A stretch of DNA of 42,036 nt from Deltaproteobacteria bacterium. GTDB taxonomy: Bacteria > Desulfobacterota > Desulfarculia > Desulfarculales > Desulfarculaceae. This document shows, one piece after another, positions 1 through 8,229 of the stretch. The notes under the pieces were generated by a model, which searched no databases, was not told the origin of the DNA, and saw only the letters and a program-made list of their open reading frames with translations. A program made the position numbers and the translations under genes. The stretch spans positions 1 through 42,036 of the forward strand of contig JAHLLJ010000019.1 in assembly GCA_020444205.1 (NCBI GenBank), read 5' to 3'. The stretch's first letter is position 1, and every line of letters begins with the position of its first letter.

Positions 1-498
1 ATCCCCCTGCCCGTGGAAGCGGTGTGGCCCCATCTGGCCGGGGTGGGCGGCCGCCGGGGCTGGTATTTTCAGACCTGGCTGTGGAAGCTGCGCGGGGCCA
101 TGGACAAGCTCGTCGGCGGGGTGGGTCTGGGCCGGGGACGCCGCAACTCCGGGGAGTTGTTGGTGGGCGAAGCCCTGGACTTCTGGCGGGTGCTGGCCGT
201 GGAGCCTCCCCACCGGCTGCTGCTTCTGGCTCAGATGAAGCTGCCTGGCCAGGCCACCCTGGAGATCACCCTGACGCCCCAGGGAGAAGCCGCCTGCGAG
301 GCGCGCATGGTGGCCGGCTTTTTGCCCAAGGGCCTCATGGGCCTGGCCTATTGGTACGGGGTATGGCCCCTGCACCACTGGGTGTTCCAGGGCATGCTGC
401 CCGGCCTGGCCCGCAACGCGGGCGCCCCGCCCGGCGGTCCGGCCCAGCCCTTTGATCCCGATGATCCCAAAGCCTGTCATTTGCCAGCAGCCCATTGA
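1..498 (+). CDS. DUF2867-domain protein, 3' part (5' end outside window)
   Basis: The reading frame is open from the first base and ends at TGA 496-498. The GTG at 13 is probably internal, so only the C-terminal ~165 residues are seen. The run GWYFQTWLWKLRG, then LVGGVGLGRGRR, then ALDFWRVLAVEPPHRLLLLAQMK (given here in parts) and GLAYWYGVWPLHHWVF are typical of DUF2867, a START-like module usually fused behind an NAD(P)-binding short-chain-dehydrogenase-type domain in bacterial proteins of about 480 residues. That N-terminal dehydrogenase-like domain would lie upstream of the window. The function of the family is not established. The gene ends 70 bp before the tolC-like gene on the same strand; co-transcription is possible but not shown. 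Confidence 0.75.
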   Translation: MPLPVEAVWPHLAGVGGRRGWYFQTWLWKLRGAMDKLVGGVGLGRGRRNSGELLVGEALDFWRVLAVEPPHRLLLLAQMKLPGQATLEITLTPQGEAACEARMVAGFLPKGLMGLAYWYGVWPLHHWVFQGMLPGLARNAGAPPGGPAQPFDPDDPKACHLPAAH

Positions 499-568
499 CC
501 GCGACCATCTGTGCAAATATGCTTTAGCCCAACACGACAGCGGTCCCCATGGGCCGGGAGGTTGGCCG

Positions 569-1885
569 ATGACTAGGGTATGGTGCGGGGTGGTTTTGTT
601 GGTGGGCCTGTTGTGCCTGGCGGCCTTTCCGGCAGCCGGGGCGGAGCAAGAGCTTACCCTGGGCGGGGCGGTATCCCTGGCCCTTGAGCAAAACCCCACC
701 CTGGAGGCATACCGCCAGGAGGTGGCCCAGGCCGAAGGGAGGGTGACCCAGAGCACCTCCCGCTGGTGGCCCCAGCTCACCGGCTCGGCGGGCTACAGCC
801 GCAACTACAGCGAATCTTCGCGCATCGCCTCCCTAGAGGGCTCCAGCAGCGACTCTTACAACTACTACCAAACCGACCTGGCGGTTACCCAAAAGATCTA
901 CGACTTCGGACAGACCGGAGGCAAGGTGGAAGCCAGCCGTCAGGAACTTTCCGCCAGCCGCCACGACCTTGTCACCCAGCGGGAAAAGGTGGTTCTGGAG
1001 GTCAAGGCCCAGTACTTCGAGGTGCTCAAAAACCAGCACTTGGTCAAGGTGGCCAATAAAACCCTGGCCTCCCAGGCCAAGCACGTGGAGCAGGCCAAGG
1101 GCTTTTACAACACCGGCCTGAGGCCCAAGATCGACGTCACCCGGGCCCAGGTGGACCTGGCCAACGCCCGCCTGGCCCTGATAACCGCCCAGTACAACCG
1201 CCGCAAGGCCCGCGTGGCCTTGGAAAAGGTGATGGGCAAGCGTCCTTACCCCGGCGACTACACCCTGGCCGACATCAAGATAAGCCCTCCCCTGCCGCCC
1301 AGGCTGCCGCCTTTGGTGGCCGAGGCACTGAAGCAGCGGCCCGAGGCCTCCAGCCTACAGGCGGGCATCCAGGCCGCCCAGGGACGCCTCACCTCGGCCC
1401 AGGGCGGCTATTGGCCCAGCTTTGACGCCGGAGCCGACTATGAGTTGGCCAATGCCGACTTTCCCCTGGACAAGGGGTGGAGCGCCGGAGTGTTTTTAAC
1501 CTGGCCCCTGTTCTCGGGCTTTTTGACCAAGGGCCAGGTGAACGAGTACCGGGCCCAGGTGCGTCAGCGCCAGGCCCAGCTAAAGGAACTGGAGCTGAGC
1601 ATCTCCGAACAGGTGGAGCAGGCCTGGCTGGTGCTCAAGGAATCGGCCGAGCGCATAGAGGTGGCAGAGACCGCGCGCATCAACGCGGAGGAGAACTTCC
1701 GCCTGGCCCAGGGGCGCTACGAGGCGGGTGTGGGCGACGCCATCGAGTTCACCGACGCCCAGGTGAGCCTGTTCGATGCCCGCAGCGCGGTGGTCAGGGC
1801 CCGCTACGATTACTTGCAGGCCTTTGCCGCCCTGGAGCGGGCTATCGGCCGCCCGCTTGCCGCCAGCCGGGTAGCTTCGCGCTAG
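569..1885 (+). CDS. TolC-family outer membrane efflux protein
   Basis: The product is a 438-residue TolC/OprM-type outer membrane factor, forming the trimeric exit duct of tripartite efflux or type I secretion systems. An upstream in-frame ATG at 452 exists, but ATG 569 is preferred: GGGAGG lies at 556-561 with a 7-nt spacer and the product then begins with a normal signal peptide (MTRVWCGVVLLVGLLC, cleavage near AAGA-EQEL). The mature protein begins with the usual LTLGGAVSLALEQNP helix and shows the internal duplication of the family: two OEP repeats, the second starting near LVAEALKQRPEA. Periplasmic helices are rich in Ala, Gln and Glu. No membrane-fusion or RND partner is in the window, so the substrate cannot be told. 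A dispersed repeat begins 3 bp after the stop. Confidence 0.9.
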   Translation: MTRVWCGVVLLVGLLCLAAFPAAGAEQELTLGGAVSLALEQNPTLEAYRQEVAQAEGRVTQSTSRWWPQLTGSAGYSRNYSESSRIASLEGSSSDSYNYYQTDLAVTQKIYDFGQTGGKVEASRQELSASRHDLVTQREKVVLEVKAQYFEVLKNQHLVKVANKTLASQAKHVEQAKGFYNTGLRPKIDVTRAQVDLANARLALITAQYNRRKARVALEKVMGKRPYPGDYTLADIKISPPLPPRLPPLVAEALKQRPEASSLQAGIQAAQGRLTSAQGGYWPSFDAGADYELANADFPLDKGWSAGVFLTWPLFSGFLTKGQVNEYRAQVRQRQAQLKELELSISEQVEQAWLVLKESAERIEVAETARINAEENFRLAQGRYEAGVGDAIEFTDAQVSLFDARSAVVRARYDYLQAFAALERAIGRPLAASRVASR

Positions 1886-1888
1886 TTA

Positions 1889-2010
1889 CCGGCTTCGCCA
1901 GCCAACGGCATACTGCGTTGCCGGCTGCGCTCGGGCCTCGACGTAGGCTTGGCTACGCCTCCGGCCCTCGCTCACCGGACGCCTTGTCTGCCGCCGCCTG
2001 GCTGTGCCGG
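1889..2010 (+). repeat. Dispersed ERIC-like repeat, copy A
   Basis: This 122-bp intergenic element begins CCGGCTTCGCCAG 3 bp after the TAG stop of the tolC-like gene and ends CCTGGCTGTGCCGG. The two ends are imperfect inverted repeats of each other. The centre contains the arms GTAGGCTTGGCTAC at about 1939-1952, so the whole unit can form a long interrupted hairpin. Related units lie at 2674, 4198, 20633, 25326, 25604 and 30153. No ORF with protein-like character is inside. Confidence 0.85.
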
Positions 2011-2033
2011 GAGCAATTGTTTAAATGAGAAGC

Positions 2034-2612
2034 TTAATGCTTAGGTTCCGCAGGCGCGCTATAGGGATCGACTAAGTTGCCGCGGCTGTTGCTTTGCACT
2101 TTGGTTGGGCGAAGCGTGACCTGCTCACCAGGCTTCAGATTCAAGGCAAAGGTCTGGTCCACCAGCACGGTGGTGATGGGCCAGTAGGTCCACCCCTCGC
2201 GCACCCCCACGCTGGCGTGCACAATCAGGCGCAGGGTGCGCTTGCCCGGCGGAGCCAGGAACACCGTGTCGCGCACCAGCCGGGGGGTGCGGATCACCTT
2301 AAGCTCCTGGGGCGGGTCCGGCCGCAGGGGCACATTGCGCCCATCTTGGACCAAGTACAGGCCCCAATCCCAGCTGGTGTATTCGGTGGTGTCGTCGAAT
2401 TGATTGAACAGGCTGCGGTCTTCTTTTAGGTCCACCAACACCCGCACCCTGGCCGGATTTGGGCCGGGCTTGGCGGTGCCCGCCGTGGCGCAGGCCAGGG
2501 CGCCCAGGGCCAGCAGCAACAGCAGCCCGGCCGCCGCGCCCCGTTTTAGAGTGCGGCGCTGATACGCCCCAGGTTCCTTGCCGAGATTGCCCGCTATTGG
2601 CTCACGCCTCAT
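2034..2612 (-). CDS. Hypothetical lipoprotein, family with the gene at 16860
   Basis: I do not recognise a named family. From ATG 2612 the product has 192 residues, with a basic stretch (RRTLKRG), a hydrophobic core and a plausible lipobox ALGALAC, so it is probably a lipoprotein. Upstream in-frame ATGs exist, but the frame there runs back through a dispersed repeat (2674-2736), so the longer form is unlikely; the SD for 2612 is weak and the start is uncertain. The mature part shares ordered motifs with the lipoprotein at 16860-17336: PGPNPARVRV, a WDWGLYLV strand, LVRDTVFLAPPGK, and a final LVDQ...LKPGE segment. It is probably a small beta-rich envelope protein. It lies downstream of the serine-rich lipoprotein on the same strand, separated by repeat copy B. 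Confidence 0.6.
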   Translation of the reverse strand: MRREPIAGNLGKEPGAYQRRTLKRGAAAGLLLLLALGALACATAGTAKPGPNPARVRVLVDLKEDRSLFNQFDDTTEYTSWDWGLYLVQDGRNVPLRPDPPQELKVIRTPRLVRDTVFLAPPGKRTLRLIVHASVGVREGWTYWPITTVLVDQTFALNLKPGEQVTLRPTKVQSNSRGNLVDPYSAPAEPKH

Positions 2613-2673
2613 TGACCACGATACCTTCATCCAAGAAGCATCCGCACTCCTCGGCTTGGCCGACGCCTGCTCG

Positions 2674-2736
2674 CGGCACAGCCAGGGAGCGGAAGGCGAT
2701 GCCGCCAACGCAACAAGCCGCTTCCTGGCGAAGCCG
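2674..2736 (-). repeat. Dispersed ERIC-like repeat, internally deleted copy B
   Basis: This short copy keeps both termini. On the minus strand it starts CGGCTTCGCCAGGAAG one base after the TGA (2740-2738) of the neighbouring lipoprotein gene, and ends CCCTGGCTGTGCCG. The middle palindrome is missing, leaving about 63 bp. The flank at 2651-2670 also looks repeat-derived. Confidence 0.65.
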
Positions 2737-2737
2737 A

Positions 2738-3436
2738 TCAATAGAACCAGGGTCCCCAATCATCCATGGGATCCAGATAATCGATATCCATGCTGAAGCG
2801 GTGGACCTTTTCCACCCCGTTGCTCACGATGGGCATGAGCACGGTTAGCTGGTTGGGGTAGTCTCCCTGGGCGATCTGAGGATCGGTGAGCGGGGCCAAC
2901 AGCCATTGGCCGTCGCGCTTTAACTCCCGGGCCGGCTGCAAATCATCCTCAATGGTCTGGCCTGGGCCTACCCTGGTGGGAGTCAGCTTGCTCATCGGCG
3001 ACCAAAGCGGCACGCCCTGGTGGGCCACGTGGTATTTGTAGCCCTGGGTGTTCACATAATAAGTGTTGGCCCAGTCGATGGTAATGGGCCCGTTGGTTTC
3101 GTTTTTAAGCTTCATCTCAAAGCTGAAGGTGCGGTCGGTGTCGATGCGCAGCCGCACCTTGATGTTCCCACTGCTCACGTCGCCACCGCTACTGCCGGAA
3201 CTGCTGTCACTGCTGCCGCCGCTACTGCTGCCCCCACCGGCGCTGCTGGTGTAGCTCCATTGGCTTAGCCCGGTGCCGTAGGTGACCGCCGCCATGGGGA
3301 AGGTATCCAGGGCCATGGTGGACTCGTCGCGGTAATATTCCGCCGCGGATGGGCCTCCAGCGCAACCGTAAATGGTGGCCAAGAGGATGAAAAATAGCAG
3401 GGGCAGACCCAAACCGGCGACAGACGAAGTGCGCAT
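2738..3436 (-). CDS. Hypothetical Ser/Gly-linker lipoprotein
   Basis: No family recognised. ATG 3436 is chosen over the longer frame (to 3535) because it gives a clean lipoprotein signal, MRTSSVAGLGLPLLFFILLA then TIYGC, and has GGAG about 10 nt upstream. The product is 232 residues. Next come a short N-terminal segment and a low-complexity Ser/Gly linker (about residues 64-88: GGGSSSGGSSDSSSG and similar). After that is a beta-rich C-terminal domain beginning NIKVRLRIDTDRTFSFEMKL that resembles an intracellular/extracellular Ig-like fold (KNETNGPITIDW), ending in an aromatic-rich tail (DDWGPWFY). The architecture suggests a lipid-anchored domain on a flexible tether at an outer or inner membrane surface; the role is unknown. 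Confidence 0.6.
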   Translation of the reverse strand: MRTSSVAGLGLPLLFFILLATIYGCAGGPSAAEYYRDESTMALDTFPMAAVTYGTGLSQWSYTSSAGGGSSSGGSSDSSSGSSGGDVSSGNIKVRLRIDTDRTFSFEMKLKNETNGPITIDWANTYYVNTQGYKYHVAHQGVPLWSPMSKLTPTRVGPGQTIEDDLQPARELKRDGQWLLAPLTDPQIAQGDYPNQLTVLMPIVSNGVEKVHRFSMDIDYLDPMDDWGPWFY

Positions 3437-3531
3437 AAACCAATAGCTCCATAGAATATTTCCGGCACAACACCGGGTTATCCCTTTTAGCATGTTTTGG
3501 GGGCCGTGCCCATACGTCAGCAGACGCGAAA

Positions 3532-3569
3532 TCAAAAATAAGGGCCCATCCCCTTTGGGGGGCGGGCCC
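3532..3569 (-). terminator. Rho-independent terminator after hsp20
   Basis: On the minus strand, about 24 bp past the hsp20 stop, GGGCCCGCCCC pairs with GGGGATGGGCCC around a short loop, followed by TTATTTTTG. This is a classical intrinsic terminator and separates hsp20 from the lipoprotein genes downstream. Confidence 0.75.
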
Positions 3570-3592
3570 GGTAATAGTGGGCTGAGGAGTTG

Positions 3593-4039
3593 CTAGCCGG
3601 CCTTTACCTCGATGGTCTTGCTGGCGCTTTTGGCGGCCTTGGGAAGCTGCACCTCCAAAACGCCGTCCTTGTGGCTGGCCTTAAGCTTTTCCACGTCCAC
3701 TTCCTTGGGCAGACGTACGCTACGGCGAAAGCTGCCGAAGCGGCGCTCGATTACGTGGTAGTTGCCCTTGTCCTCTTCGCGCTCCTCGCGTTTCTCGCCG
3801 CTCAGGGTGAGCACGCCATCGTTGTACTCCACGTTGATCTCTTTGGGCTTGAGGCCCGGCACCTCGGCGCTTACCTCAAAGGCATCTTCGGTTTCCTTCA
3901 CATTGACCGCGGGCATGAATGCGCTTTGGGTGGTTTCGCCGGATTGGCCGGTGTCGAAGAAACGGCTGAAAATATCGTCAACCTCCCGGCGAAGGCGGTT
4001 GACTCCCCGAAACTGCGGGTAAGGAATCAGATAGGTCAT
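3593..4039 (-). CDS. Hsp20/alpha-crystallin small heat-shock protein
   Basis: This is a 148-residue ATP-independent holdase chaperone. After an N-terminal arm (about 1-40, with RREVDDIFSRFF) comes the alpha-crystallin domain (about 43-135). It shows the usual MPAVNVKETEDAFEVSAEVPG opening (cited in full only as family landmark) and the GVLTLSGEKREE strand, and ends with the hallmark GVLEVQLPK. The C-terminal tail SASKTIEV carries the I-x-V anchor used for oligomer assembly. A strong SD (AAAGGAGGGGG) sits just before ATG 4039. It stands alone, with an AT-rich upstream region and a terminator at 3532-3569, so it is probably a single-gene stress transcript. No CIRCE element (TTAGCACTC-N9-GAGTGCTAA) was seen upstream. 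Confidence 0.95.
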   Translation of the reverse strand: MTYLIPYPQFRGVNRLRREVDDIFSRFFDTGQSGETTQSAFMPAVNVKETEDAFEVSAEVPGLKPKEINVEYNDGVLTLSGEKREEREEDKGNYHVIERRFGSFRRSVRLPKEVDVEKLKASHKDGVLEVQLPKAAKSASKTIEVKAG

Positions 4040-4108
4040 CTTCCCCCTCCTTTGTGGGTTTGTTGATAAATAACAGCATGATATATACTGCCTATATTTA
4101 TAAAGTTA

Positions 4109-4140
4109 ATCCGGGGGCAAGCGGTTGCAAGCCCCCGGAT
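4109..4140. terminator. Strong GC hairpin between repeat array and hsp20
   Basis: ATCCGGGGGC (4109-4118) and GCCCCCGGAT (4131-4140) form a perfect 10-bp stem with a 12-nt loop. The + strand side is followed by CAAATTTTTT, as in an intrinsic terminator, although no + strand gene lies upstream. On the minus strand it follows cysK and the repeat array and is followed by a weaker TTAACTTTAT. Its likely role is to insulate hsp20 from cysEK read-through; the orientation makes this uncertain. Confidence 0.5.
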
Positions 4141-4197
4141 CAAATTTTTTAAGGCGATTTTTCAGCCCGAATATTTCCTGCGGGTGAAGCTGGCGAC

Positions 4198-4657
4198 GCA
4201 GCCATGCGAGGTCTGGCAAAACAACCGGCACAGCCAGACGCAGCAGGGCAAGGCGACCCAAAGCTTGGGCTGCCAAGGGTGTTTCAACGGGAGCCTCCAA
4301 GGCGGGTGAAGGCTCTCTCGTTTTCGACCCGCGTTGCCGCCAGCGGCACGTTGGGCGAACGAGGGCCGCAGGCGTAGTCTGCCTACGCCGAGGAGGCGAG
4401 CGCCGCCCGCAACGCAGCCATGCGGGGTCTGGCAAAACAACCGGCACAGCCAGACGCCGCAGGGCAAGGCGACCCAAGGCTTGGGCTGCCAAGGGTGTTT
4501 CAACGGGAGCCTCCAAGGCGGGTGAAGGCTCTCTCGTTTTCGACCCGCGTTGCCGCCAGCGGCACGTTGGGCGAACGAGGGCCGCAGGCGTAGTCTGCCT
4601 ACGCCGAGGAGGCGAGCGCCGCCCGCAACGCAGCCATGCGGGGTCTGGCGAAGCCGG
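4198..4657 (-). repeat. Tandem 216-bp variant of the dispersed repeat (copy C)
   Basis: Two near-identical 216-bp units (4198-4413, 4414-4629) and a partial third (4630-4657) lie directly after cysK. The landmarks GCAGCCATGCG at 4198, 4414 and 4630, and GGCGGGTGAAGG at 4301 and 4517, fix the period at 216; only a few mismatches separate the units. The element shares its termini (CCGGCACAGCCAG and TGGCGAAGCCGG on the + strand) and the core GCGTAGTCTGCCTACGC with the other copies, but carries about 90 extra bp. Reading from cysK, the CCGGCTTCGCCAG end starts 1 bp after its TGA. The long minus-strand frames here only reflect the duplicated repeat. Confidence 0.85.
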
Positions 4658-4658
4658 A

Positions 4659-5591
4659 TCAGTCCAGATACAGCTCCGTGGACTGGTAGCGCTCGCCGGT
4701 GCTGGGCAGCACGGTCACTATGGTCTTGCCCACGTTTTCCGGCCGTCTGGAGAGCTGCCAGGCGGCCCAGGCCGCCGCGCCGGAGCTTATGCCGCACAGC
4801 AGGCCCTCGTGGCGGGCCAGCAAACGGGCGGTGTCCATGGCCTGGTCGTTGGTCACGGTAATCACCTCGTCGATGATCTCGCGGCTCAGCACCTCGGGCA
4901 CAAAGCCCGCGCCGATACCCTGTATCTTGTGAGGTCCGGGCTTGCCGCCGCTCAGGACCGGGCTGTCCGCCGGCTCCACGGCCACGGCCTTGAGTTCGGG
5001 CTTTTGGCTCTTCAGGTACTCACCCGCCCCGGTGATAGTGCCCCCGGTGCCCACTCCGCACACCAAAATGTCCACCGCGCCGGCGGTGTCCTGCCAGATC
5101 TCGGGGCCGGTGGTGTTGCGGTGGATGGCCGGGTTGGCCGGGTTGGCGAACTGGTTGGGCATGAAGGCCTTGGGGCTCTCGGCCAGAATCTCCTGGGCCT
5201 TGTCGATGGCCCCCTTCATGCCCCCCGCCGCCGGGGTGAGCACCAGCTCGGCGCCCAGGTGCTTGAGCAGCTTGCGCCGCTCGAGGCTCATGGACTCGGG
5301 CATGGTCAAAAGCAGACGGTATTTTTTTACCGCGCAGACAAAGGCCAGGCCTATGCCGGTGTTGCCGCTGGTGGGCTCCACGATGAGGGTGTCTGAGTCT
5401 ATCTTGCCCTCTGCCTCGGCCGCGCCGATCATGGCCACCGCGATGCGGTCCTTTACCGAGCCCAGGGGGTTCTGATACTCCAGCTTGGCCACCACTGGGG
5501 CCACCATGCCCTCCAGGCAGTTTTCGCTCAGTAGCACCAGGGGGGTGCCTCCCACCACGCGGATGATGTCGGGGTTGATGCTGGTGGTCAT
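4659..5591 (-). CDS. cysK: Cysteine synthase A (O-acetylserine sulfhydrylase)
   Basis: The 310-residue PLP enzyme converts O-acetylserine plus sulfide to cysteine. The Schiff-base lysine is K47 in [11 protein letters not shown]. The phosphate- and substrate-binding loop TSGNTGI follows near residue 74, and the glycine-rich [15 protein letters not shown]-phosphate loop lies near 178. The C-terminal SSGAAAWAA contains the conserved Ser near the pyridine nitrogen. Length and motifs are typical of CysK rather than cystathionine beta-synthase, with no CBS domain. ATG 5591 overlaps the cysE stop (ATGA), so the two are translationally coupled and could form the cysteine synthase complex. In a sulfide-producing organism it would capture internal sulfide. 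Confidence 0.95.
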   Translation of the reverse strand: MTTSINPDIIRVVGGTPLVLLSENCLEGMVAPVVAKLEYQNPLGSVKDRIAVAMIGAAEAEGKIDSDTLIVEPTSGNTGIGLAFVCAVKKYRLLLTMPESMSLERRKLLKHLGAELVLTPAAGGMKGAIDKAQEILAESPKAFMPNQFANPANPAIHRNTTGPEIWQDTAGAVDILVCGVGTGGTITGAGEYLKSQKPELKAVAVEPADSPVLSGGKPGPHKIQGIGAGFVPEVLSREIIDEVITVTNDQAMDTARLLARHEGLLCGISSGAAAWAAWQLSRRPENVGKTIVTVLPSTGERYQSTELYLD

Positions 5592-6562
5592 GCTTTTTCC
5601 TTTCCGGGCCGCCTGGAGCCCACGTATACCAGTTCAGGCTTTTCCGCGAACACCTTGGTGTCCGGGGGTACTGATTCGGTTAGCCACACATTGCCCCCTA
5701 TCACGCTGCGCGCCCCCACTACGGTTTGACCGCCCAGGATGGTGGCCCCGGAGTAGATGATCACGTTGTCCTCGATGGTGGGGTGGCGCTTGGCCCCCCT
5801 CAGGCTCTCCACCTCCTCCTTGGACAGGGACAGGGCTCCCAGGGTGACCCCCTGATACAGGCGCACGTTGTCGCCGATCTGAGTGGTTTCGCCCACAACC
5901 ACCCCGGTGCCGTGGTCGATGAAAAAGCTTTTGCCTATCTCGGCCCCGGGATGAATGTCTATGCCGGTGCGGGCATGGGCGTACTCGGTCATCATACGGG
6001 GCAAAATGGGCACGTCCAGGTGGCGCAGAAGATGGGCCAGGCGGTAAACGGTGACCGCGAACAGACCGGGATAGGAGAAGATGATCTCATCCACTCCGCC
6101 GCTGGCCGGGTCGCCCTCTTGGGCAGCCAGCACGTCCAAGGTGAGCATGCGGCGGATCTCCGGCAGGCCCCGCACGAACTCCAAGGCGCCGCGCTGGCCC
6201 CGTTCGCCGCATAGAGTGCAACTCAGGTCGTGGCGAAAGCAATCGTGGCGCACCGCCCAGGTTATCTGGTCGGCCATCAAGGCGTAGAGCTTGGTGAGCA
6301 CCATGCCCATGTGGTACTCCAGATTGACTTCCTCGATTTTATGGCCGTCGAAGTAGCCCGGAAACAGCGCCTTGCGGGACTTGGCCACTATTTCCACCAC
6401 CGCCTCCTGGCTGGGCAAGGGCACCGAGCTTATGTGTTCGAAACATTGCTTGGTGCCGCAGCTGGCCACCAGCTCGTTGACTACCGCGGGCAAGTGCTGG
6501 TGCAACTCCTGGGACAGCTCCTCTTCCAGCTTGCAACTATCCTCCTTGACAGGATCAGCCAT
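5588..6562 (-). CDS. cysE: Serine O-acetyltransferase (EpsC-type)
   Basis: This 324-residue protein makes O-acetylserine from serine and acetyl-CoA, the committed step of cysteine synthesis. The C-terminal half is the left-handed beta-helix hexapeptide-repeat domain, with [20 protein letters not shown] and [20 protein letters not shown] as the active-site coils (catalytic Asp/His pair in IDHGTG). An alpha-helical N-terminal domain of about 180 residues is longer than in E. coli CysE and resembles the EpsC/SrpH type. It has a cysteine cluster, C108, C115 and C118 ([15 protein letters not shown]), that might bind a metal or act as a redox site; this is inference. AGGA precedes ATG 6562 at a usable distance. 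It is first gene of a two-gene operon with cysK. Confidence 0.93.
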   Translation of the reverse strand: MADPVKEDSCKLEEELSQELHQHLPAVVNELVASCGTKQCFEHISSVPLPSQEAVVEIVAKSRKALFPGYFDGHKIEEVNLEYHMGMVLTKLYALMADQITWAVRHDCFRHDLSCTLCGERGQRGALEFVRGLPEIRRMLTLDVLAAQEGDPASGGVDEIIFSYPGLFAVTVYRLAHLLRHLDVPILPRMMTEYAHARTGIDIHPGAEIGKSFFIDHGTGVVVGETTQIGDNVRLYQGVTLGALSLSKEEVESLRGAKRHPTIEDNVIIYSGATILGGQTVVGARSVIGGNVWLTESVPPDTKVFAEKPELVYVGSRRPGKEKA

Positions 6563-6630
6563 AGCCGCGTCCTTTCCTCTCCCCAGAGGGATTAGCAGGC
6601 GTTGTGAATTTTCAGGATAGCACAGGAGCC

Positions 6631-7455
6631 CTACTCGGAGGAGACACCCCGGATCAGGTACTTACGGGCCACGTTCTGCCAGAGCTTACACTCGGGCTCC
6701 AGACCGTGGATGGTGGGGCCGGCGGCCACCTGCCGCAAGAGCTGTTTGGCCTTGGCGTCGTAGCCTTCGTGGTGATACAGCTCGGCCAGGTACAGGTGGT
6801 TTAGCCAATAGTGGGGACCGCGGTCAATGGCCTGCTTGTAGTGCTCTTCGGCCTTGTCGTTGTCCCCGCCGATGAAAAAGGGCAGCTTGCTGTAGATGCG
6901 GCCCAATACCCGATCGGCTCCGCCGTGGCAGTAGGTGGGGTCCAGGGACAAGAGCAAGCGCATATTGGCCCTCGCTTGCTTGACCAGGCTCAGGGCCTCG
7001 GTAATGGGGGCCACGGTGGCCAGCATTCCCTGGCCCACGCCCAACCAATACACCGGTCCGGGGTCGTTGGGATGAGCCTTGCGGGCCTGTTGGGCCACCT
7101 CGATCAGCTCGCGGTAATAGGGCTCTGCCTTGGAGTCTTCGGCCTGGGCCCCTATCCACACCAGCAGTTCGCACAGCTTTAGGGAGCAGCCCAGGTCTTG
7201 CGGGGTGTAGGTGAGGATTTCGCGGTACGCCTCGGTGGCCCTGGCAGCCACATCCAGGTCGGCGCGCTGCTCATAAAAGGCCTGGGCCTGGGCGGCTAGC
7301 TGCACCGGCACATCCTGGGCCCGCGCCCAGGAACCACCGCCCGCCAGCAGGGCCACAACCATGGCCGCTACCATCCAGCGGACTGGTAAATCATGACTGG
7401 ATTTATGAATGCACCAACCCAAAACGGACCTCGCGAAGTTGGGACCGCGAATCAT
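6631..7455 (-). CDS. TatT-like TPR protein (TRAP transporter T-component family)
   Basis: The 274-residue protein has helical repeats with spacing and motifs of the TatT/T-component family (PF16811 type): [20 protein letters not shown] followed by a [12 protein letters not shown] turn and [20 protein letters not shown]. These proteins are periplasmic trimers associated with some TRAP-type transporters. A signal anchor lies at about residues 27-46 ([15 protein letters not shown], ending WARAQ). The true start could be the ATG at 7374, which would give a normal signal peptide; neither start has a clear SD. No TRAP permease or P-component is nearby, so a transport role is only by family. It is transcribed with the same polarity as the membrane protein upstream. 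Confidence 0.7.
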   Translation of the reverse strand: MIRGPNFARSVLGWCIHKSSHDLPVRWMVAAMVVALLAGGGSWARAQDVPVQLAAQAQAFYEQRADLDVAARATEAYREILTYTPQDLGCSLKLCELLVWIGAQAEDSKAEPYYRELIEVAQQARKAHPNDPGPVYWLGVGQGMLATVAPITEALSLVKQARANMRLLLSLDPTYCHGGADRVLGRIYSKLPFFIGGDNDKAEEHYKQAIDRGPHYWLNHLYLAELYHHEGYDAKAKQLLRQVAAGPTIHGLEPECKLWQNVARKYLIRGVSSE

Positions 7456-7500
7456 ACTTAAACTAAAATTTTACTCTCATGGTTGGGGGGGTCAAGCACT

Positions 7501-8154
7501 TTAAAACATGCCGCTCACCGACCAGGCGAAGGCGAACTGGCCGCCATAGTAAAGGGGCAGCCCCATCAGGCGGTTGTCCCAGCCCGGCTTTTTAAAACGG
7601 TCGCGGGCCACGCACAAGTCGCTGAAATAAAAAGCCAAGGCTCCGCCAAAAATGAGCCAGGCCGGCTGCCGGGGCAGAGCCAGGTTGAACACCGCCGCCT
7701 CGGCGGCCAAGAGCATCAGGGTAATAACCACCACATAGGCCAGCACCGGCGCCAGCATCTTGCCCAGGCTGGGGCGCAGCCACAAGAAGACCAGGCCACT
7801 CACCGCGCAGATGGCCAGGAAACCGGGGCGGAACCAGCCGCTGGGACTGGTGAGCCCGGCAAAGGCGATCACATAGGCTATGTGGCCCAGGAGAAAGGAC
7901 ACCAACCCGGCCTTGAAGGGAGCATCGCCCTTGAGGGCCAGGAAAACGTCGCCTATGAGCCCCAGGATCAGGCCAATGAGCACCAGGTAAAAATAAGAGG
8001 ACTGGGCATGGGGCAGCACCAGGGCGCTCAGAACGAACAGGGCCGACAGGGGAGCCTTGAAAGCCAACACCCGCCCGGGCCGCTGCTCGCGCTCGGCCCA
8101 GAGCAGGCCCGGCAAAAGCAGGACAGCGGGTATCAAAAGATAGGCTGCGGTCAT
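7501..8154 (-). CDS. YhhN/TMEM86-family membrane protein (lysoplasmalogenase-like)
   Basis: This 217-residue, almost entirely hydrophobic protein has about eight transmembrane segments. The conserved family residues are in LIGLILGLIGDVFLA (the G-D-x-x-L motif on helix 3) and LLGHIAYV, plus a C-terminal ALAFYFSDLCVARDRF. The D of GDVFL, the H of LLGH and the SD of FYFSDL match residues taken as catalytic in human TMEM86B lysoplasmalogenase. Bacterial members are mostly uncharacterised but may cleave vinyl-ether lysolipids. That would be sensible for an anaerobe with plasmalogens, though this is inference. The short gap to the TatT-like gene (about 45 bp) suggests co-transcription. Confidence 0.8.
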   Translation of the reverse strand: MTAAYLLIPAVLLLPGLLWAEREQRPGRVLAFKAPLSALFVLSALVLPHAQSSYFYLVLIGLILGLIGDVFLALKGDAPFKAGLVSFLLGHIAYVIAFAGLTSPSGWFRPGFLAICAVSGLVFLWLRPSLGKMLAPVLAYVVVITLMLLAAEAAVFNLALPRQPAWLIFGGALAFYFSDLCVARDRFKKPGWDNRLMGLPLYYGGQFAFAWSVSGMF

Positions 8155-8229
8155 AATCCCCCTCCCAGGTCACGGACGCTGGGCCAATGTAGCACGCCTG
8201 AGAGGGGATTGTAAGGCCGGGGCACGGCG

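Noticed and set aside
4198-4657. CRISPR-like array
   Set aside because: The units are 216 bp, almost identical throughout and contain no short repeat/unique-spacer alternation; no cas genes are nearby.
4106-4797. Two long minus-strand frames with internally repeated peptides
   Set aside because: They lie wholly in the 216-bp tandem repeat and part of cysK; the peptide repeat is only the DNA duplication, and no start site or domain was recognised.
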